A stretch of DNA of 64,000 nt. It comes from Fodinibius roseus (GTDB lineage: Bacteria > Bacteroidota > Rhodothermia > Balneolales > Balneolaceae). Positions 1 through 9,253 of this stretch are shown here, piece after piece. Numbering within the stretch: the stretch's first letter is position 1; each line of letters opens with the position of its first letter. Position numbers and translations under genes: made by a program. The notes beneath the pieces are model-generated. The model did no database searches and was not told the DNA's origin. It saw only the letters and a program-made list of their open reading frames with translations. The stretch spans positions 16,305 through 80,304 of the forward strand of contig NZ_FQUS01000024.1 of NCBI RefSeq assembly GCF_900129315.1, written 5' to 3'.

Positions 1-947
1 AAGTAACTGGTAGTAAAAAACATCATCAATTAGCCCAGCGACTATTTGATGAGGTTTATGAGGGACTAAGCAGGAATGGTATTCCAGTAAATTTTGAAGA
101 TGGATTAGCCGGAATAGCGTTGGGGATTGAGTATTTGGCTCAAAATGGATTTGTCAACACAGATACTGATGATATTTTTTCAAAGACAGACAATAGAATA
201 TATCGGCATATAGTTGCCAATGACCAGCTGCCAATAGGAATCTTGGAAGGAGCTATGGGATCTCTGTTATATGTTCTATCGCGCTTGTCAAAGCAGGATA
301 TTCAAACAGAAGACCCAAGTACATTTGTCTTTAGAAGGTTGTTAATCAGACTTGTAAATCACATTGGAGAAAGGGTGGAAGAGAGAAAATATAGTGTTCA
401 GGAGCCATTGATGTTCGATGTTTCCTGGGATCTTCCCCTTTGCCTGATACTGCTTGGCAAAGTCAGAGAAATGGACATTTATAGTTATAAAATAAACCAT
501 ATAATAGATCATCTTTCTCCTGTAGTTTTATCACTTTATCCTCGGTTGTCGAGTAATCGACTATATCTGTTGCTCGGAATAGAAAGTATTCTACAACAGA
601 TTGATCTGCCAGAGTGGCAAAATCATGCTACTCTGTTAAAACAGAATATAGCAATGGATGAAATTTTGGAAGAAGAATTAAGAGATAAAAGCCTTCATCT
701 AATGCATGGAGCCGCGGGTGTGGATTTAGTAAGCCGGCAATTGCATCAGTTAATCCAGGTAGATCGATTGTTATTTAATCGTGAGCAGCTGATAGAAAAG
801 ATTATTTATTCTGAATATTGGGAAAAAATTGAACAAAATGAAATAGAAAGCAGAAGCTTAGGCTTGTTGTTTTATGGACTTACAGGGGTAGGATTACATC
901 TGTTAACATTGTTAGAAGGCTTTGAAAAACCCAGTCTGCCATTTTAA
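1..947 (+). CDS. LanC-like protein, 5'-truncated by window edge
   Basis: The frame ending at TAA 945-947 is open to base 3, so the start lies outside the window. About 315 codons are visible. The protein shows the glycine-rich repeats of LanC-like alpha/alpha-barrels (FEDGLAGIALG near 93-125, HLMHGAAGV, LLFYGLTGVG). LanC cyclases close thioether rings in lanthipeptides using a Zn ion held by a Cys-His-Gly motif and a second Cys. Here the CHG position reads Met-His-Gly and no CYG motif appears, so a scaffold or non-lanthionine role in RiPP maturation is as likely as cyclase activity. The gene is A+T-rich, like the glycosyltransferase gene 149 bp downstream, and both probably belong to one RiPP-type locus extending to the left. 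The family call is moderate and the function is inference. Confidence 0.65.
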   Translation, partial: VTGSKKHHQLAQRLFDEVYEGLSRNGIPVNFEDGLAGIALGIEYLAQNGFVNTDTDDIFSKTDNRIYRHIVANDQLPIGILEGAMGSLLYVLSRLSKQDIQTEDPSTFVFRRLLIRLVNHIGERVEERKYSVQEPLMFDVSWDLPLCLILLGKVREMDIYSYKINHIIDHLSPVVLSLYPRLSSNRLYLLLGIESILQQIDLPEWQNHATLLKQNIAMDEILEEELRDKSLHLMHGAAGVDLVSRQLHQLIQVDRLLFNREQLIEKIIYSEYWEKIEQNEIESRSLGLLFYGLTGVGLHLLTLLEGFEKPSLPF

Positions 948-1096
948 ACATAACTAAAGAATCTCACTTTAGAAGCAATAACTCTATATAGTAAGATTGT
1001 TCTATAGGCACAGAATGATAGATTTTATAGTTTTTTAAATATTCTGTCAAAAGACCATATGAATTTACACAATCAAGATCAAACTGGTAACTAATC

Positions 1097-1882
1097 ATGG
1101 ACAATAAAACAGATTTACAAGATGTCACTTTTCTATTTCGGTTAAAGGTTGACTCCATCGAGCGTTTGGAGAATATATTAATGGTTATTGATTTTATATC
1201 CCATCATTTTGATACAAATATTTACGTGTTGGAAGCTGCAAATTATAATAATAGTATAGTTCGTAAGCTTCTGCCTCAAAAAGTGTCCTATCATTTTGTG
1301 GAAGATTATGACCCTATTTTACATCAGACAAAATACATCAACAAGGCGGTTGAAAACTGCCGTACTCCCTATCTTGCAGTTTGGGATACAGATGTAATTA
1401 TAGATCCGGGACAAATAATGATGTCAGTGGAATGGCTGCGCCAAGATGAAGCAGATTTTGTTTCTCCCTATAAAGATAAGGCTTTGGATACGACCCATAT
1501 TATACGAGAATTATATTTTAAGACAAGAGATCTTAGAATCCTGAAGGATAACAAAGGAAAAATGAAAGAACTGTATGCTCCCAATCCTGTCGGGGGTGGA
1601 TTTTTTGCCAATAGAGACAAATACGTACAATCCGGGATTGAAAATGAATATTTTTACGGCTGGGGAAGAGCGGATGGAGAGCGAATAAACAGATGGAAAA
1701 TATTGGGACACCGATATAAACGAGTTTCCGGCCCTTTATTTCATCTTACCCATGGGAGAGGAATAAGCAGTAAGTTTCATTCGCCCCGCCAAGATGATAT
1801 TAAGTTTTCGGAAGTCCTTCGTATTTATACAATGTCAAAAGGCGAACTGGAAGAGGAAGTTAAAACGTGGGGAGATAATTAG
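1097..1882 (+). CDS. Galactosyltransferase-like glycosyltransferase (GT2/GT7C type)
   Basis: This 261-residue cytoplasmic protein has no signal peptide. It has a GT-A type DxD motif in VWDTDVIID (about residues 93-101), which binds the divalent metal and nucleotide sugar. The acceptor-side segment GGGFFANRDKYV followed by FYGWGRADGER matches the C-terminal region of beta-1,4-galactosyltransferase-like (Glyco_transf_7C) proteins, where the GWG[GRA]xD stretch contributes to acceptor and metal binding. It lies 149 bp after the LanC-like gene with matching low G+C. In Bacteroidota such enzymes often sit next to RiPP-type maturation genes, so peptide glycosylation is a reasonable inference; cell-surface glycan synthesis is the alternative. 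ATG at 1097 is the first start in frame and no strong ribosome-binding site is visible. Confidence 0.72.
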   Translation: MDNKTDLQDVTFLFRLKVDSIERLENILMVIDFISHHFDTNIYVLEAANYNNSIVRKLLPQKVSYHFVEDYDPILHQTKYINKAVENCRTPYLAVWDTDVIIDPGQIMMSVEWLRQDEADFVSPYKDKALDTTHIIRELYFKTRDLRILKDNKGKMKELYAPNPVGGGFFANRDKYVQSGIENEYFYGWGRADGERINRWKILGHRYKRVSGPLFHLTHGRGISSKFHSPRQDDIKFSEVLRIYTMSKGELEEEVKTWGDN

Positions 1883-1976
1883 ATCGTCAATCTAATTTTA
1901 TAGAAACACAGCGGTTGAAAGAGGACTGGAAAGAAAATTTTGGGATGATAGGATATTATTTCAACTCAGGTGAAAA

Positions 1977-3239
1977 GTGATTAAAAAAAGGATTATACTT
2001 TTAAGCAATAATTCAAGCTGGTGCTGGTTCCAAGATGAGCGGGTCCTACTGGACGGGGATCAGCTGCTATTTTCCGGGGTGACCTCGGAGGGAGCGAATA
2101 CCGTCTCCAGCTATAATATAGCCACCGGGGAAAAGCAGACCGTCGTGCTGAATGATACCACCTTTCAGCCGGACGACCACAATGTGGGCGTGCTGCTCAA
2201 GCGGCCGGACGGTCGGTACCTGACCGTCTATGCCGGTCACGGGGTGGATACCAAAATGCGGTATCGTATCTCATCCAGCCCGGGCGATATCAGCGAGTGG
2301 GGACTAGAACAAACAGCGAATACTAAGGGTGGAACCACTTATTCAAATGTGTATCATTTATGCAAGGAAGGAAAGATCTATAATTTTCACCGGGGGATTG
2401 GATGGAACCCTAATTACATGGTATCGGAGGATGAGGGAGAATCCTGGCGGTACGGGGGACAGCTGCTGGCGCATCCGGGCCGCCCTTATATACAATATGC
2501 TTCTGATAATTGGTCCCGTATCCATTTTATCATGACAGAAGCCCATCCACGCAATTACAACAACAGTATCTACCACGGGTACACCGATGGCGAGCAGGTA
2601 TATGGGTCCGGCGGGCAGGCTCTCGGCCCGCTGAGCGGGAAGGAGTCCACGGACCTGAAACCCTACGATTTCACCACGGTGTTCGACGGGGATTCCACCA
2701 CCCGGGCGGATGTGGCCTGGACCAGCGACATTGAGCTGGATGGGGAGGGCCGCCCGTATGTTGCTTTTTCGGTGACCAAAGATCCTATTGCACTTGGCGA
2801 ACGAGAACAGACGGACAAAGCGGGATTCGATCACCGGTATCATTATGCTCGCTGGGACGGGGAGCAGTGGCAGGAGCATGAGATTGCCTATGCCGGCAGC
2901 CGGCTGTACCCGGGGGAGAATGAATACACGGGACTGATTACCCTGCACCCGGACGACCCGAATGTGGTGTATATCTCCGCGGATGTGGACCCGGCGACCG
3001 GGGAGGAGCTGAATCCCGGGGGTCCCCGCCGCTATGAAATATTCCGGGGCACCACCAGCGACCGGGGGGCGAGCTGGGAGTGGACCCCCGTCACGGAAAA
3101 TTCCGACCAGGATAATATCCGTCCCGTCGTCGTAAGCAATGAACGCTACGAGGCCGTCCTGTGGCTCAATGGCCGGTATACGACCTATACGGATTATGAT
3201 CTGGACGTATTGGGGATTGTTCGGGAGCGGGAGGATTAG
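1977..3239 (+). CDS. BNR_4-type beta-propeller protein, signal peptide missing
   Basis: 420 residues from GTG 1977; an in-frame TGA sits just upstream at 1971. The N-terminal NNSSWCWFQDERVLL, the following QPDDHNVG and the Asp-box-like repeats match the BNR repeat-containing family (BNR_4, PF15892), a seven-bladed beta-propeller found in Bacteroidota polysaccharide-utilization proteins. Some relatives are PL24/PL25-type polysaccharide lyases such as ulvan lyases. The propeller appears complete at both ends, but no signal peptide precedes it although relatives are exported. The first ~18 codons are A+T-rich like the upstream region, whereas from about 2040 the gene is strongly G+C-rich. This suggests a recombination junction that removed the native 5' end, so the protein may be mislocalised or unexpressed. 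Substrate is unknown. Confidence 0.75.
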   Translation: MIKKRIILLSNNSSWCWFQDERVLLDGDQLLFSGVTSEGANTVSSYNIATGEKQTVVLNDTTFQPDDHNVGVLLKRPDGRYLTVYAGHGVDTKMRYRISSSPGDISEWGLEQTANTKGGTTYSNVYHLCKEGKIYNFHRGIGWNPNYMVSEDEGESWRYGGQLLAHPGRPYIQYASDNWSRIHFIMTEAHPRNYNNSIYHGYTDGEQVYGSGGQALGPLSGKESTDLKPYDFTTVFDGDSTTRADVAWTSDIELDGEGRPYVAFSVTKDPIALGEREQTDKAGFDHRYHYARWDGEQWQEHEIAYAGSRLYPGENEYTGLITLHPDDPNVVYISADVDPATGEELNPGGPRRYEIFRGTTSDRGASWEWTPVTENSDQDNIRPVVVSNERYEAVLWLNGRYTTYTDYDLDVLGIVRERED

Positions 3240-3791
3240 AAAGGGTTTCTCGTTTTCTGATGAGACCCGGTTATCTGCTTTTGACTGAATGAATGATGGG
3301 CGGGGGACAAGGGGAGATTATGGAGGGCATTTGCATAGTCAATGTTCAGGGGAGCCTACAGAGACTTAGTCATTAACTCTTTTTAAAAGCATTCCTGGTT
3401 TTCTTACGTTAGATAAATATTAACACGATAATTCCTTCTGTTTGCGGGATTCCTTTTTCCTATCTCCTGTATTTATCGGTAATTCTTATTTATTATTTCT
3501 TTTATTAATTATTTTATAATACTTTATACGAAGTTATGTGTATTAATTATATAACATAAGGAAACTAAGGTATTTTAATGTGCTTATTCTTTAGGGCATC
3601 CTTAGTTTCTTATTGTTTATACTTAGGCGTTGCTTGACACTTTTAGTATTCTTTGCAGGCTAAATGCACAATACAATCAGGGCATTTAAAGAGTATAGGA
3701 ACTCAACCTATAGGGGAATGTCAGCAGTACATCTTCAGGGGAACCCTGCACAAATACAACTATAAGACAAACCTATAATAGTTATATCAAT
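3240..3791. other. 552-bp A+T-rich intergenic region upstream of susC
   Basis: No gene is recognisable here. A weak hairpin just after the BNR gene (GGGTTTC 3243-3249 with GAGACCC 3262-3268, one G-U pair) could end that transcript. The rest is A+T-rich. A TATAAT-containing stretch, ACCTATAATAGTTA (3771-3784), lies just before the susC start. The same 14 bases recur at 41181-41194 before the esterase-like gene at 41224, so it may be a promoter -10 region, although no convincing -35 box is seen. The long leader is typical of SusC genes, but no riboswitch is recognised. Confidence 0.4.
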
Positions 3792-6700
3792 ATGAAACAT
3801 TTCTACAAAAAGGTGATCAACAGGATCCTATGTATGTTTGCAGCCGGTCTGATGTTGTTGGGACTGGCAGGTTCTGCATATGCACAGCAGACGGTTACGG
3901 GAACGGTGACCGATGCTGAAACCGGGGAAACGCTCCCGGGCGTGAACGTAACTGTCCCGGGAAGTACGCAGGGGACGGCAACGAATCTTGACGGGGAATA
4001 CAGCCTGGAGGTATCGGGACCTGAGACCGTGTTGCGATTTTCTTTTGTGGGATACCGGTCCCAGGAAATCACGGTCGGAGAACAGGAAGTCATCGATGTA
4101 AGCCTTCAGCTGGACATGGGAAGGCTGGATGAAGTTATCGTGGTCGGATACGGGACGAGGGAACGGCAGGACCTGACCGGGTCCGTGGACCGCGTAGACG
4201 GTGAGAAATTCCGGGATCAGGGAATAACCAATGTTTCTGATATGCTGACCGGTACAATTGCCGGCTTTAACGCCAGTCAGGGTGCAACGGCCAGTGGCGA
4301 GACGAGCTTCCAAATCAGGGGACCAAATTCTTTGACGGCTGATACGGATCCGTTGATTGTGCTGGACGGGGTCATCTACCGGGGCGATTTGCGGAATATT
4401 AATCCCAATGACATTGAATCCATTGACGTTCTGAAAGATGCCAGTTCGGCCGCGGTATATGGGGCACGAGCTGCCAACGGTGTTGTCATGATTACCACGA
4501 CACGGGGACAGTCGGGCAAGCCCACGATCGAATTCAGTACCAAATTCGGGTTGACGGAGACCACCACCGATCATTACAAGTACCGGGGACCCGAGGAATA
4601 TATTTCGTTCAGGCAGGACTATTACCGCTCGCAGGGATTGAGTCAGCCGGACCACTACTGGTCGCGGCCCGATAATTTGCCAGAAGGGGTCAGCACCGAT
4701 GAGTGGCGTTCGCTCAATGAAAATCCTCTTTCGGACAACCAGGAGGAGTGGATGAGCCGGATGAACTTCTTTCCGCTCGAGCGAGAGCAGTACCTGGCGG
4801 GCGACACGTTTGACTGGGCGGATTATATTTACCCGACCGGCTTTCAGCAGGATGCGAATTTAAGTATTTCCGGCGGTTCCGATGATGTGCAGTACTACTG
4901 GTCGATCGGCCGGGTGGATAATGAAGGCGTCAGGCTTGGCGATCAGTTCGAGGCGATACGGACAAGACTGAATGTGGATTTCCAGGTAACCGACTGGTTA
5001 AGCGCGGGTATTAATGCGGAGTATTCGGACCGCGACGAGAGTACGATCCCTGCCGGTGATCCGCATCTGATGAGTCCTTTTTCCCGTCTGTATGACGAAC
5101 AGGGGAATGTGGAGTGGTATCCGCACGGTTATATTGTGACCAATCCCGCACTCAATACGATCAATGCAGAGCGAAAACGGAAAATAAACAACCTCTTTGC
5201 GTCCCCGTTTCTGGAAGTTGCGCTTCCGTACGGTTTTACGCACCGGGTGACTTTCCAGCCCCGCTACCGGACGTTTAAAGACTATCAATTTTGGGGAGAG
5301 AATACGCGGACCGGCGGAGAGATCGTTTCCGGGGGACGCGCGGACCGGGAGGACGAGACTCGCTTCGACTGGATGCTCACCAATATGCTGACCTGGCAAA
5401 AAGAGTATGGCGTGCACGATTTCAACGTGACGCTGGTGCATGAGGTGGAAGAGAACCAATCATGGGAAAGCTTTCAGCGTAATACCGGATTTCGTCCCTC
5501 CGCAAACCTCGGATACGGCGGACTGCAGTACGGAACCAACCCTTTCCTGCAAACGGAGGATGTTAAAACGACCGGGGAGGGGATGCTGGCCCGGCTGAAC
5601 TACACGCTGATGGATAAATACCTGTTTACGGCCTCCGTACGACGAGACGGCTATTCCGCTTTTGGCCAGCAGAACCCCAGGGCGGTGTTTCCGGGCGGCG
5701 CCTTTGCGTGGCAGATTTCTGAGGAGGATTTCTTTACTTCCGATTTGATCAGCAACCTGAAGGTAAGGTTATCCTACGGACAAAACGGTAACCGGAGCAT
5801 TGGGACCTACTCCTCTCTTGCCCAACTGGGTACGAACCTGTATTACGACGGATCCCAGGTGCAGGTGGGGGTCCAAACCAGCTCCCTGGCCAATCCAGGA
5901 TTGCGCTGGGAAGAAACCGAGTCCTTTAATGTAGGCCTGGATTTCGGGATCATGGACGGCCGCATCAGCGGTAGCCTCGACTATTATGACATGACGACGG
6001 AGAGCCTGCTGGTTGACCGGACGCTGCCGCTGCTTACCGGTTTTGACGGGGTGACTACCAATATCGGGGAGTTGGGCAACAAGGGGTTCGAGTTTACCGT
6101 AAATACGGTGAATATCAGCTCCGGAGATCTGAACTGGCAATCGAACCTGAATTTTTCCCTGAACCGCAATGAGATCAAGTCGCTGTTCGGGGACACCGGG
6201 ACCTATACGTTAGAGGGACAGCAATACGAGGGAGAGCTTCCGGACTATTCCAACAACTGGTTCCCGGGTAAGTCCATCGACGTGATCTGGGACTATGATA
6301 TTCAGGGCATGTGGCAGGTGGAAGAGGCGGAAGCAGCCGAAGAATACAACCTGAGTCCGGGTGATATCAAAGCCGTTGACGTCAATGATGACGGAACGTA
6401 TCAATCGCAGGACGACAAGCGTTTCATCGGTTATACCGAGCCGCGATACCGGTTCGGGTTCCGGAATGACGTATCGTATAAAAACTTTTCCGCTTCGGTC
6501 TTTATTCGTGCTAACCTGGGGCATAAACTTCCGTTTGAAGATGCGATCCACTCGCATTCGACGTATGACCGGCGGAACACGCCGCCCACGCCTTATTGGA
6601 CAAAAGAGAACCGGTCGAATGAATGGCCGCGGACCTCGCTGACCGACGATCCGTTCGGCGGGGGCATCATGATGTATAAAAAAGCCTCCTTTGTACGCAT

Positions 6701-6902
6701 TCAGGACGTCACCCTGGGATATTCATTGCCTCAGCATATTATCCAGCGATTGCAGCTGCAGAATCTTCGATTTTTCGGCTCCATACGAAATCTCCACAGC
6801 TTTGACAACTGGCCCGGATGGGATCCCGAGTCATGGGATAATAATGGAAACAATATACCCATGCCGCGTACCTTCACAATCGGGCTGAACCTGTCCTTGT
6901 AA
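3792..6902 (+). CDS. SusC/RagA-family TonB-dependent outer-membrane transporter (no STN domain)
   Basis: 1036 residues. A Sec signal peptide ends near AYAQQ (about residue 32). A CarboxypepD_reg-like domain follows (VTGTVTDAETGETLPG, about 34-105), then the TonB box and plug with the SusC signature LDEVIVVGYGTRERQDL (about 112-230), then a 22-strand-type barrel ending in an aromatic-rich C-terminus (FTIGLNLSL). The protein imports an oligosaccharide or similar large substrate across the outer membrane using TonB energy, capped by the SusD partner 50 bp downstream. It lacks the N-terminal STN domain present in the second SusC of this window, so it is not expected to signal through a FecR anti-sigma factor. 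The enzymes downstream on the same strand suggest an unusual sugar substrate. Confidence 0.95.
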   Translation: MKHFYKKVINRILCMFAAGLMLLGLAGSAYAQQTVTGTVTDAETGETLPGVNVTVPGSTQGTATNLDGEYSLEVSGPETVLRFSFVGYRSQEITVGEQEVIDVSLQLDMGRLDEVIVVGYGTRERQDLTGSVDRVDGEKFRDQGITNVSDMLTGTIAGFNASQGATASGETSFQIRGPNSLTADTDPLIVLDGVIYRGDLRNINPNDIESIDVLKDASSAAVYGARAANGVVMITTTRGQSGKPTIEFSTKFGLTETTTDHYKYRGPEEYISFRQDYYRSQGLSQPDHYWSRPDNLPEGVSTDEWRSLNENPLSDNQEEWMSRMNFFPLEREQYLAGDTFDWADYIYPTGFQQDANLSISGGSDDVQYYWSIGRVDNEGVRLGDQFEAIRTRLNVDFQVTDWLSAGINAEYSDRDESTIPAGDPHLMSPFSRLYDEQGNVEWYPHGYIVTNPALNTINAERKRKINNLFASPFLEVALPYGFTHRVTFQPRYRTFKDYQFWGENTRTGGEIVSGGRADREDETRFDWMLTNMLTWQKEYGVHDFNVTLVHEVEENQSWESFQRNTGFRPSANLGYGGLQYGTNPFLQTEDVKTTGEGMLARLNYTLMDKYLFTASVRRDGYSAFGQQNPRAVFPGGAFAWQISEEDFFTSDLISNLKVRLSYGQNGNRSIGTYSSLAQLGTNLYYDGSQVQVGVQTSSLANPGLRWEETESFNVGLDFGIMDGRISGSLDYYDMTTESLLVDRTLPLLTGFDGVTTNIGELGNKGFEFTVNTVNISSGDLNWQSNLNFSLNRNEIKSLFGDTGTYTLEGQQYEGELPDYSNNWFPGKSIDVIWDYDIQGMWQVEEAEAAEEYNLSPGDIKAVDVNDDGTYQSQDDKRFIGYTEPRYRFGFRNDVSYKNFSASVFIRANLGHKLPFEDAIHSHSTYDRRNTPPTPYWTKENRSNEWPRTSLTDDPFGGGIMMYKKASFVRIQDVTLGYSLPQHIIQRLQLQNLRFFGSIRNLHSFDNWPGWDPESWDNNGNNIPMPRTFTIGLNLSL

Positions 6903-6952
6903 CGAAATTGAAAAATGCAGCGTGAATTCAAACGATTTAAAGTAAAAACATT

Positions 6953-8803
6953 ATGAAACGGATTATAACACACACTTTAGTATTGATGATCGGCTCTCTG
7001 ATCTTGATATCGTGTTCAGACAGCTTCCTGGAGCCTGAGCCGCAATCCTTCTTTGCGCCGGAGAATACCTATACCAATGAAGCGGGTTTCCAGGCCCAGC
7101 TGGTAACCATGCGAAAGACCCTTGCTGACGCCGAATTTACCGGGGGACGCGGCAGCGCCCTTTTTATCGGACAGTGGGACGCCACGGAAGCGGGAATCGG
7201 TATCTGGGCAATGGACAAGGATCACCTTAACGGGAGTCCCAGTACCTATGTGGGCTTTTTCCAGCAGGCGAGCATGATCAATGATGTCTACACCTATATC
7301 AAAGATGCCAACGTGGTCATCTCCAGAATCGATGATATCGAGTGGGATGACCAGCAGCGGCGAAACGAGATACTGGCCGAAGCCCTGTGGCACCGCTCCT
7401 ACTGGTACAACCGGCTGGTACACAGTTACGGGGACGTTCCCTTTGTGGGAAATGAGATACAGGAAGCCAAACTGGACTTCCAGACACATACGCGGGAAGC
7501 CATATTGGACAAAATTCAGTCGGATATGGAGTTTGCGGTGCAACATCTCCCGGAGGAGGCTATCCCGGGTGCGGTCAGCAGGGGCGCCGGATATCACCTG
7601 TTGTCCAAAATTTACCTGGCCAACCTGGAGTTTCAGAAGGCTATAGACGCGGCAAGCGAAGTGATCAATGGTCCCTATGCCCTGATGACCGAGCGGTTCG
7701 GCCAGGATGCGGATGACCCCAAGCGCAATGTTATCTGGGACCTGCACCGGCCGATGAACAAAAACAGTTCGGCCAATACGGAAACGATCCTGGCTATTGT
7801 GGACCGGTACGAGGCCCCGGTAGGTGCCCGGGACGATGCCGGAATGTTTACGATGCGGACGTTTCACCCCGACTGGTGGCACTCTCGCCACCGCGACAGC
7901 GAAGGCAACGCCGGAATGATTGACGCCGGCCCGATGTACGACACCCTCGGACGGGGCAATCCGGATATCGCACTGACCGAGTTCCTGCAGTATCGCGCCT
8001 GGGAAGAAGATGGGTATACGTGGGAAGATACCCCCGACCTGCGCAGAGCGGATATTAACTGGGTGGATGTGCATGAGATGCGATACAACAACCCCGAATC
8101 GGTCAATTACGGCGAGCAGTGGACCATCGAATATACGACGGGGGCGCGCGGCAGAGTGATTACCTCCATGTACGCCATGCCGTTCTATAAGACCTACGTC
8201 CCGGAGGAGAGCACGGATGCGCGTCCCTATGGCGGAAACGGGGACTGGTACCTGTTTCGCCTGGCGGAGACCTATCTGATCAGGGCCGAGGCCAACTACT
8301 GGCTGGATAACCTGCAGGCCGCCGCTGACGATATCAATAAGATCAGGGCGCGGGCGGAAGCCCCCCTTATTTCGGCCGGGGACGTCACCATCGACTACAT
8401 TTTTGACGAGCGGGTTCGAGAACTGTTTGCCGAGGGCATGCAGCAGAACGAGCTGGCACGCGTCTCCTTTACGATGGCCAAGCTGGGCAGAGGCGGCTAT
8501 GACATGGAATCGATTCACCAGGATAACTGGTGGTACGACCGGGTAATATCCCGTAATTTTTATTATCCGGAACACCCCGAGAGCGGGACCAGTATTTCGA
8601 TCGGGATTCCGTATCCCATCGGAGATCAAGTGGAGATTGTCGGTGGTATTCACCCCCATATCAATCCTCATAACTTCCTGTGGCCGGTTGCCGATAATAT
8701 GATTGAGTCCAATACCCAGGGAAGAGTTAACCAGAATCCGGGCTACCCCGGCTCTGAGAATAACGAGCCTCCGCTTGAAACAATTGAAGCGGAAACCTGG
8801 TAG
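6953..8803 (+). CDS. SusD/RagB-family substrate-binding outer-membrane lipoprotein
   Basis: 616 residues, beginning with a lipoprotein signal (LILISCSDSF; lipobox Cys at about residue 21). The N-terminal segment SFLEPEPQSFFAPENTYTNE and the TPR-like helices (LAEALWHRSYWYNRLVHSYGDVPF) are typical of SusD N-terminal domains. The C-terminal RagB/SusD part carries WYLFRLAETYLIRAEANY and RVRELFAEGMQ. SusD proteins bind glycans on the cell surface and form the lid of the SusC channel. The gene follows the SusC gene by 50 bp, clearly co-transcribed, and is followed by a long hairpin at 8854-8889. At 616 residues it is longer than most SusD proteins (about 500-580). The substrate cannot be read from sequence. 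Confidence 0.94.
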   Translation: MKRIITHTLVLMIGSLILISCSDSFLEPEPQSFFAPENTYTNEAGFQAQLVTMRKTLADAEFTGGRGSALFIGQWDATEAGIGIWAMDKDHLNGSPSTYVGFFQQASMINDVYTYIKDANVVISRIDDIEWDDQQRRNEILAEALWHRSYWYNRLVHSYGDVPFVGNEIQEAKLDFQTHTREAILDKIQSDMEFAVQHLPEEAIPGAVSRGAGYHLLSKIYLANLEFQKAIDAASEVINGPYALMTERFGQDADDPKRNVIWDLHRPMNKNSSANTETILAIVDRYEAPVGARDDAGMFTMRTFHPDWWHSRHRDSEGNAGMIDAGPMYDTLGRGNPDIALTEFLQYRAWEEDGYTWEDTPDLRRADINWVDVHEMRYNNPESVNYGEQWTIEYTTGARGRVITSMYAMPFYKTYVPEESTDARPYGGNGDWYLFRLAETYLIRAEANYWLDNLQAAADDINKIRARAEAPLISAGDVTIDYIFDERVRELFAEGMQQNELARVSFTMAKLGRGGYDMESIHQDNWWYDRVISRNFYYPEHPESGTSISIGIPYPIGDQVEIVGGIHPHINPHNFLWPVADNMIESNTQGRVNQNPGYPGSENNEPPLETIEAETW

Positions 8804-8853
8804 GACCAAGAGCTTCCGAATAGCTTATTAAATAGTGCCCGGTCCGATATCCA

Positions 8854-8889
8854 ATCCACAGCGCGGGAATTCATTCCTGCGCTATGGAT
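8854..8889 (+). terminator. Long hairpin after the first susCD pair
   Basis: A 17-base arm ATCCACAGCGCGGGAAT (8854-8870) pairs with ATTCCTGCGCTATGGAT (8873-8889) across a two-base centre, with one G-U pair and one mismatch. Only an irregular T/A-rich stretch follows, so it may act as a Rho-independent terminator or as a 3' stabilising hairpin for the susCD mRNA. Confidence 0.55.
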
Positions 8890-9047
8890 TATTATGATTA
8901 TTACATATTAATTGACGGTTTGCTGACTGGCGATGTTATGGCGTTTAGCGGAGCATGGCAGGGGTGATATGCTATGAAAGTTTCGATTCGTCGAACGAGC
9001 AGGTGTTAAATGATTCCTGTAAAAGTTCATATTTTATCTATATTCAA

Positions 9048-9189
9048 GAAGCCCTTGAAAAATTGGAGGAGGTGTTCAATCCCCAAGCCAGTGTGATTTT
9101 AAAACCGCAGTGTATAGACGATGCATGCGGATTTTGAAATCGTGAAAAATATAGATAATAGGCAAAACAGCGGTTTTGCAAAGGTTTCT
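9048..9189 (+). repeat. Dispersed intergenic repeat, copy A (MITE-like)
   Basis: About 142 bp. The left end is near GAAGCCCTTGAAAAATTGG, the internal core is TTTTAAAACCGCAG then GGATTTTGAA, and the right end is CGGTTTTGCAAAGGTTTCT. The core and right end align with copies B (11277-11412) and, as reverse complements, C (37541-37680) and E (15365-15505). A short open frame (8955-9137) runs through it but has no family likeness, and the element looks non-coding. It fills most of the 450-bp gap between susD and the hydrolase gene. Confidence 0.65.
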
Positions 9190-9253
9190 TTAATTTGGAC
9201 GGTAATAAAGGAGTCGGTGTTTTCCCAGATTCCGGAAAAAGCAAACGGACAAT

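Noticed and set aside
964..1158. 64-codon minus-strand frame between the LanC-like and glycosyltransferase genes
   Set aside because: It overlaps the 5' end of the glycosyltransferase gene, is low complexity and A+T-driven, and shows no RiPP-precursor features such as a Gly-Gly leader.
7016..8809. 597-codon open frame on the minus strand
   Set aside because: It is antisense to a clear SusD gene; its protein has no domain likeness and the long opening follows from the G+C-rich codon use of susD.
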